Below, one piece after another: positions 14,563 to 19,082 of a stretch of 19,082 nt of DNA. Source of the DNA: Treponema sp. (lineage in GTDB: Bacteria; Spirochaetota; Spirochaetia; Treponematales; Treponemataceae); contig SFOB01000045.1 in the NCBI GenBank assembly GCA_004554075.1, positions 1-19,082 on the forward strand, written 5' to 3'. The stretch's first letter is position 1; each line of letters starts with the position of its first letter. Below the pieces are notes generated by a model that had not been told where the DNA came from, did not search any database, and saw only the letters and a program-made list of their open reading frames with translations. Both the position numbers and the translations under genes were made by a program.

Positions 14563-15630
14563 TTATTTAGAAATTGTAAAGGAATAAATTGTCTTAGCCT
14601 TCATTTTCTGACCTGGTTCAAGAATACAGGTTGGGAAATCCTTCTGATTAGGAGTATCCGGGAAACACTGAGTCTCGAGACAAAAAGCATCGTGTCTGTC
14701 GTAAAGACGGCCATTCTTTCCAATTATTCCTTTGATGTAATTTCCAGTATAGAACTGGCAGCCTTCCATATTTGTAAAGACTGTCATTGCGTGTCCTGTT
14801 TTTGGTTCTTTTACTGTACAGAATTCAACAAGGTCATTATCTTCGAGTGGGAGGCCGCAGTGTGGCTTTTCAGGATCATACATTTCTGTAACATAACAGT
14901 GGTCGTAGCCTACCCCAACATTCTTGATATCTTTTCCAATCTTCTTTTCTTTTGTAAAGTCAAATGGAGTTCCCTTAACATCAAGAAGTTTTCCTGTTGG
15001 AATAAGTTTTGCATTTACTTCAAGGCGCTTTTCTGAATTCATCTGGATTGTGTGTTCACCAATATTACCGTTTCCTGCAAGGTTGAAATATGCATGATTT
15101 GTAATATTGATTGGTGTTGCCTTATCTGTTTCTGCATTGTAGATACAACTGAGATTATTATTTTCATCAAGAAGATATGTAATTGTAAGCTTTACATTTC
15201 CCGGAAAGCCCTGCTCTCCGTCAGGTGATGTACGGGTAAAACGAACACCGCAGAGTTTACCGTCATCAATAATCTTTCCCTTCCACATCATTTTATTGTA
15301 GCTGCTGAAGCCGCCATGGAGACAGTTAGGACCGTCATTTTTATCAAGCTGATATTTTTTACCATTAAGATCAAACTCTGCTTTTCCGATTCTGTTTGCA
15401 AAGCGGCCTACGATAGCTCCGAAGAAAACGGTGCCGTTTATATATCCTTCCAGAGTTGAATGTCCAAGAACAACGTCTGTCTTTTTTCCTTTTCCGTCAT
15501 TTAAAACGATGCTGGTGATTGTACAGCCATAATCTGTACATGAAAAAGACATGTTGCCGTTTTTTACTGTGTAAAGATTAACCTTTGTGCCATCACAAAG
15601 CATTCCGAATTTTGATTTAGATACTTTCAT
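14563..15630 (-). CDS. galM: Aldose 1-epimerase (mutarotase)
   Basis: A 355-residue cytoplasmic enzyme that interconverts alpha and beta anomers of galactose, glucose and related sugars. All family landmarks are present: GRFANRIG (75-82, Arg80), NCLHGG (102-107, His105), the catalytic base region NHAYFNLAG (178-186, His179), YDHCYV (242-247, Asp243), and the catalytic acid Glu319 in FCLETQCFPDTPNQ. Length is normal. The ATG at 15630 follows TTAGGAG about 9 nt upstream. It is flanked by dispersed hairpin repeats on both sides, which separates it from the V-ATPase operon downstream and the motility-linked genes upstream. No galK or galT is nearby, so its sugar pathway is not evident from this window. 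Confidence 0.96.
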   Translation of the reverse strand: MKVSKSKFGMLCDGTKVNLYTVKNGNMSFSCTDYGCTITSIVLNDGKGKKTDVVLGHSTLEGYINGTVFFGAIVGRFANRIGKAEFDLNGKKYQLDKNDGPNCLHGGFSSYNKMMWKGKIIDDGKLCGVRFTRTSPDGEQGFPGNVKLTITYLLDENNNLSCIYNAETDKATPINITNHAYFNLAGNGNIGEHTIQMNSEKRLEVNAKLIPTGKLLDVKGTPFDFTKEKKIGKDIKNVGVGYDHCYVTEMYDPEKPHCGLPLEDNDLVEFCTVKEPKTGHAMTVFTNMEGCQFYTGNYIKGIIGKNGRLYDRHDAFCLETQCFPDTPNQKDFPTCILEPGQKMKAKTIYSFTISK

Positions 15631-15648
15631 TTTTTTTATCTCCTAACC

Positions 15649-15707
15649 GTCATTCCGAACTCGTTTCGGAATCTATATTTAAGATCCTGAAACAAGTTCA
15701 GGATGAC
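15649..15707. repeat. Paired dispersed hairpin repeats, copies 4 and 5, in opposite orientation
   Basis: Copy 4 has arms ATTCCGAA (15652-15659) and TTCGGAAT (15665-15672) with loop CTCGT. Copy 5 has arms ATCCTGAA (15684-15691) and TTCAGGAT (15697-15704) with loop ACAAG. GTC precedes the first and GAC follows the second, and about 11 nt of AT-rich sequence separates them. They fill the gap between the HTH/coiled-coil gene and galM, just before the galM ribosome site. No T-run follows on the - strand. Confidence 0.85.
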
Positions 15708-15713
15708 TATATT

Positions 15714-16418
15714 TTATAACATATCAATTATAAACTGAACTTCCGACGCAGGACAAGATAATTCAGCAGCTATGTCATCAATCTGCATGCCCTGTCTGAA
15801 AAGTTTTTCAACTTTGTCTTTAAGGTTGCGGTCTGATGTCTGGCTTTGAATGGTCTTTGCCTCCTGCTGAGTTTTTACTATGTTCATTTTCTCATCATAA
15901 ACTTTTGTGATGATGAGAGGAACTTCCTTATAGGCAGCTCCATCCGGGGTTACTACAGTTTCATCTTTGAGGATTGATTTCTGAGCCTTTGGACTTTCTT
16001 TTGGCGCAGATTCTTCTGCATCATCAAACAAAGATCCCTGCTGGGCCGGCCCATTTCTGTTTACGGTATTTGTAACTGTATAAGAAGCATCCGGATCTAT
16101 ATAAACGCTTTTCTTCGGCTTCTGACCAGCCTTTTCCGCCTCTGCAATTGAATTACGAAGGAGCTGGGTAGCCTCCTTAAAGTTTTCCATTTTTTTATCT
16201 GCTTCGTTTAAAAGGGCTCTCAGACGTCTTGAAGATTCATTTATAAGTTCCAGGTCCCGGTTAGCGTTATTGTTTACATCCATGATAACGCGGTTCATCT
16301 GAGACTTTGTTTTGTCTATGATTGAGTCGGTAGAAAATAGTTTTTTAAATCTGACCAGGATGATAATCATCAGTAAAAGGCTGACCAGTGAAAGAAAAAG
16401 TGCAATATAAGTGGCCAT
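15714..16418 (-). CDS. One-TM coiled-coil protein with C-terminal HTH-like segment (possible SwrB analogue)
   Basis: A 234-residue protein. Residues 4-22 form a single N-terminal membrane helix followed by RFKK, so the bulk is probably cytoplasmic. A coiled-coil region (about 45-97) is followed by a low-complexity linker rich in Pro, Ser, Lys and Gln (98-160). The C-terminus (200-234, DKVEKLFRQGMQIDDIAAELSCPASEVQFIIDML) reads like a short helix-turn-helix. The ATG at 16418 has GAGG 5 nt upstream, and 2 nt separate it from the preceding gene. Its layout and its place behind a sigma-28 gene resemble Bacillus SwrB, which follows sigD and activates the flagellar export apparatus. That link rests on architecture and position only; I do not recognise a named family with certainty. 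Confidence 0.7.
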   Translation of the reverse strand: MATYIALFLSLVSLLLMIIILVRFKKLFSTDSIIDKTKSQMNRVIMDVNNNANRDLELINESSRRLRALLNEADKKMENFKEATQLLRNSIAEAEKAGQKPKKSVYIDPDASYTVTNTVNRNGPAQQGSLFDDAEESAPKESPKAQKSILKDETVVTPDGAAYKEVPLIITKVYDEKMNIVKTQQEAKTIQSQTSDRNLKDKVEKLFRQGMQIDDIAAELSCPASEVQFIIDML

Positions 16419-16420
16419 GT

Positions 16421-16756
16421 TTACCTCGTAATGTCGATTATTGTTCCAAGATAAGAACGGTCACTTTTTGGCGGGCGGTTTTCAAAGTCTTCTGAACTTT
16501 CTTCATTTTCTTTTTTCTGCTGCTTTTTTCCACCCCAGGCACCTGAAGCATTTGAACCATTTTGATTTACACTGTTAGTATCAGCTTTTTCATTAGAAGT
16601 CTGCTGAACCTTTGCGGCATTTTCCATGTTACGCTGAATGTTACCCTGCTGCTGCATTGCTTCTGTAAGCTGAGCCTGCTGGGCACCTGCCATAGTTTTT
16701 GAGACATTTGAAAGCTGTGTGTACATGGTCTGAAGGTCAATCGGCTGAATACCCAT
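16421..16756 (-). CDS. Small Gln-rich protein of unknown function
   Basis: A 111-residue protein with no signal peptide or membrane segment. Residues 1-50 form a Gln/Met-rich amphipathic helix (LQTMYTQLSNVSKTMAGAQQ), followed by a disordered Asn/Gln/Lys/Glu-rich middle (51-90) and a conserved-looking tail, DRSYLGTIIDITR. The start ATG at 16756 lies inside the 3' end of fapA (20-nt overlap in another frame) and has GAGGAG 7 nt upstream, so translation is probably coupled. Its presence between fapA and the one-TM protein in a tight block makes it a real gene rather than a chance frame. Function unknown. Confidence 0.7.
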   Translation of the reverse strand: MGIQPIDLQTMYTQLSNVSKTMAGAQQAQLTEAMQQQGNIQRNMENAAKVQQTSNEKADTNSVNQNGSNASGAWGGKKQQKKENEESSEDFENRPPKSDRSYLGTIIDITR

Positions 16757-18704
16757 CCGGCTGCTCCTCTGCTAAAGAAGGCGGTTCGTATGGACCGCGC
16801 TTGCTGAATGCCTTGTCGTAATAGAAGGTTACGGCCTTTGTATCAATCTTAACTTCATCAAGTACATCGCGGATGTAGATTTTAACTCCGGCGTATACGT
16901 CACCTTCAACCTTAACCTTTCCGATTGCCTTAAGATCGCGAAGATGTTCCTGAATCTTATTGATTTCGTCGGTCATCTTTTCGAGATCCAAAGTTATCTG
17001 TTCACAACGTTCTTTGAGAGTCTTAAGTTTTTCTTCCTTTTCCTGAGGAAGCTTTTTGCGAAGCTTCTTCTGCTGCTCAAGGGTCTGAATATCAAGGTCG
17101 CAGTTTTCGTATTCCTTGGTAGCCTTAGCCTGCATATTCTGCAGTTCTTCAAGGCGTTTCTTAGCACGTGGGTCTACACCAACTTCAAGTATAGTTTCTG
17201 TACCACCACCAGGAGAACCAACCTTGCGGGCACAGATTTCCTCTGTTGCCATAAGGTGTCCACCAATAATCTGGGCCTTCTTTCCACGAAGCACAATATT
17301 CTTCATGGCTGTTACGCTTGAGTTTACGATTGAGTCATTTACAATAACGTTCTCTTCAACTTCAACGGTTGTATCATTAATAAACTTAGCCCAGAGAGAT
17401 TTTCCGGCTTTGATATAACCTTCACCCTTTCCGAATACACCCTGGCGAACAATAATATTTCCGGTTGCTTCCAGGCGGGACTTGTCGACGATTCCGCCAA
17501 CTTCAATATTGGTTGCTTCAACCTTGTAGCCTTCCTGAACGTTACCCTTGATAACAACAGTTCCGACAAACTTAACATCACCGGTTTTAACATTAACTGC
17601 GTCGAGGTACTTAACAGGCTCTACTGTTACCTTTCCGTTTACCAGCATAACTTCACCGTCAATTTCGGCCTTGATTGTTACGCCGTCGCGGTCAAGTTTA
17701 ACATTGGCACCAAGCTGAATCTGAATATCTTTTCCGTTCTTTGCTTCCAGGTAGCGGCCAAAAAGTGTTTTTCCACCCTTTCCTCTTTCTGCAGGAATCT
17801 TCTGGGCAAGCGGCTGATCTGCAATAACGTTCTGAATGTTATTGAGTTTCTTGTAGTCAACCTTTCCTTCTTCGTCAACCTGAGCTTTAAGCTTTTTAGG
17901 ATCTGTTTCGAAGTTGTAGGAAATATATGCATCGTGTCCATCCACTGGTGCAATTGCTGCCGCAACTTCAAAAGGATTATTGTATACAGGATTATCAACA
18001 AACTCACGGATTTTATCTTCTTCGATACAGGCTTCTACTACACCCTGCTGAAGGATGGCTCTCTTAATCATATCAAAAGATGCTTCACTTCCACTCATTG
18101 ATGGAGGAGAAACAACGATAGAGCCCTTCATTTCATCTTTTGTAACTTCAACACCAATTACAACATCTCCGGCCGGAACATGCTTAAAGGAACCAACAAC
18201 AACATAATCATTATCAGTTCCAGATTTTACATATTTCTTTACCTGAGCTTCATCATAATTGATTGTGTCCGGACGTTTAATTTCATCCAGTACATCCTTG
18301 AGTTCAATAGGAAGGCCTTCTCCCATAGGAAGAATAACCTTAAGCATAATGTCTGATTTGAAATGGCGGATATAAAAGAGTCCGTCGCGATTGACGATTT
18401 TTGCTTCCTCGCCTTCTTCATCATTATCAAAGAGACCTTCGGAAGCAAGGCGTTGAGTTTTCTTAACAGTAGAAGGATCCTGGTAAACCATAATTTTCCA
18501 CGGCTTTTTTCCAAGACCTAAAATTCCTTCACTGCCTTTTTCAACAACTTCATAATGAAGATTTGAAAGTTTGGTATCCAGCTGGACAACGGCGTCTGCA
18601 AGCGCTTCATCAACGGTATCAGCATTAACCTCCACAAAGTGAAGGTTTTTATCTACCTGAAGAAGTGTTTTCATGTCTTCACGAACTTTATCCAGTGTTA
18701 CCAT
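16737..18704 (-). CDS. fapA: FapA/DUF342 family protein with N-terminal Jag-like domain
   Basis: A 655-residue cytoplasmic protein. Residues 1-75 look like the Jag N-terminal domain (EGILGLGKKPWKI at 59-71 matches its SxGFLGxGKK signature). The FapA/DUF342 part then includes APVDGHDAYISYNF (252-265), PAERGKGGKTLFG (304-316), and DGEVMLVNGKVTVEPV (349-364). A parallel beta-helix of short repeats follows (about 375-505), then a coiled coil (512-592) and a closing strand domain (593-628). Family members are polymerising or scaffold-like proteins; the founder name comes from a Vibrio protein that localises a sugar-PTS component, and biochemical function here is unknown. The ATG at 18704 lies 19 nt after the sigma-28 stop with only a weak AAAGAGA ribosome site. 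Co-transcription with sigma-28 suggests a link to motility. Confidence 0.88.
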   Translation of the reverse strand: MVTLDKVREDMKTLLQVDKNLHFVEVNADTVDEALADAVVQLDTKLSNLHYEVVEKGSEGILGLGKKPWKIMVYQDPSTVKKTQRLASEGLFDNDEEGEEAKIVNRDGLFYIRHFKSDIMLKVILPMGEGLPIELKDVLDEIKRPDTINYDEAQVKKYVKSGTDNDYVVVGSFKHVPAGDVVIGVEVTKDEMKGSIVVSPPSMSGSEASFDMIKRAILQQGVVEACIEEDKIREFVDNPVYNNPFEVAAAIAPVDGHDAYISYNFETDPKKLKAQVDEEGKVDYKKLNNIQNVIADQPLAQKIPAERGKGGKTLFGRYLEAKNGKDIQIQLGANVKLDRDGVTIKAEIDGEVMLVNGKVTVEPVKYLDAVNVKTGDVKFVGTVVIKGNVQEGYKVEATNIEVGGIVDKSRLEATGNIIVRQGVFGKGEGYIKAGKSLWAKFINDTTVEVEENVIVNDSIVNSSVTAMKNIVLRGKKAQIIGGHLMATEEICARKVGSPGGGTETILEVGVDPRAKKRLEELQNMQAKATKEYENCDLDIQTLEQQKKLRKKLPQEKEEKLKTLKERCEQITLDLEKMTDEINKIQEHLRDLKAIGKVKVEGDVYAGVKIYIRDVLDEVKIDTKAVTFYYDKAFSKRGPYEPPSLAEEQPDGYSAD

Positions 18705-18723
18705 TTTTTAATTTTCTCTTTCT

Positions 18724-19082
18724 TTAGATAATTCCTTTTCTGAGGTTTGTAAGTTTTGCGCGAAGTCTCAGATTTGCCTTTGTATGCAGCTGAGAAATAC
18801 GTGATTCACTTACTTCAAGAACTTCACCGATTTCTTTGAAAGTTAAATCTTCATGGTAGTACAATACGATAACCATTTTTTCTTTTTCCGGAAGTTCACT
18901 GATTGCCTGTGCAATTACCTTTTTGATTTCTTCGCGTTCTGCAATTACATCAGGATTAAGACTTGAAGGTGATTCGATATTGTTTCCGATAGACATATTG
19001 TCATTGTCATCACCGGCATACCATACATCATTCAAAGAAAGAACACTTGTTCCAGAAACCTTCATTACAGTTCTGCGAAGCG
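18724..19082 (-). CDS. fliA: Sigma-28 factor FliA/WhiG family (C-terminal part only)
   Basis: The frame is open to the right edge and encodes the last 119 residues, including LRRTVMKVSGTSVLSLNDVW upstream of the first internal Met. Region 4 is clear: AISELPEKEKMVIVLYYHED, then the helix-turn-helix LTFKEIGEVLEVSESRISQLH and a basic tail that recognises the -35 box. The internal SGTSVLSLND segment and the ESRISQLH motif are typical of the flagellar sigma-28 (FliA/SigD/WhiG) group. Regions 2 and 3 lie outside the window. It would direct transcription of late flagellar and chemotaxis genes. It heads the visible part of a tight block with fapA and two unknown genes. Confidence 0.92.
   Translation of the reverse strand, partial: LRRTVMKVSGTSVLSLNDVWYAGDDNDNMSIGNNIESPSSLNPDVIAEREEIKKVIAQAISELPEKEKMVIVLYYHEDLTFKEIGEVLEVSESRISQLHTKANLRLRAKLTNLRKGII

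Overview
The window looks like chromosome from a spirochaete of the genus Treponema, probably a host-associated, low-GC species. Three gene neighbourhoods support this. There is a bacterial V-type ATPase operon in the order E - DUF2764 - A - B - D - I - K, the arrangement known from Treponema and Borrelia. A sigma-28 (FliA/WhiG) gene is followed by a FapA/DUF342 gene. An Omp85-like outer-membrane protein sits next to polysaccharide genes. The genus call is inference from gene order and protein character; no 16S or similar marker is present. No tRNA, rRNA, CRISPR array, transposase or phage gene was seen, so this is mostly core genome.

Layout. From 1 to 4487 all genes are on the + strand and form a surface-polysaccharide block: the 3' end of a GmhB-type HAD phosphatase, a GT4 glycosyltransferase, a WbaP-type undecaprenyl-phosphate sugar-1-phosphate transferase with its own promoter, and an exported Omp85-like beta-barrel protein. 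Everything from 4510 to the end is on the - strand. Read in the direction of transcription, from the right edge, the order is as follows. (i) 19082-15714: the sigma-28 3' end, fapA, a small Gln-rich protein, and a one-TM coiled-coil protein with a C-terminal HTH-like segment; these are tightly packed and probably one motility-linked transcript. (ii) 15630-14563: galM. (iii) 14371-7040: the seven-gene V-ATPase operon, most junctions overlapping by 1-4 nt, behind a clear promoter at about 14411-14438. (iv) 6741-4510: ispG (MEP isoprenoid pathway) and an exported TPR protein.

The polysaccharide genes would load a sugar phosphate on undecaprenyl phosphate, extend it, and make or modify heptose-type precursors. 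IspG feeds the isoprenoid pathway that supplies undecaprenyl phosphate. The V-ATPase couples ATP to ion movement; its proteolipid keeps the side chains that bind Na+ in the Enterococcus hirae enzyme. It has no recognisable C, F or G subunit in the operon, and DUF2764 occupies the position of subunit C.

The intergenic DNA is the least ordinary part. At least six copies of short hairpin repeats (8-9 bp stem, 5-nt loop, flanked by GTC/GAC) lie in the gaps, with paired stem changes between copies. One copy with an adjoining T-run forms what looks like the terminator of the V-ATPase operon. A 161-bp near-perfect inverted repeat follows atpK. Two genes (ispG and the WbaP-like gene) have an extended -10 box so close to the ATG that their mRNAs should be leaderless or nearly so. 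Two promoters have inverted repeats overlapping the -35 region. I did not find a clear new multi-gene system; the best leads are these repeats, the leaderless starts, DUF2764 as a stand-in V-ATPase subunit, and two unknown proteins behind sigma-28.
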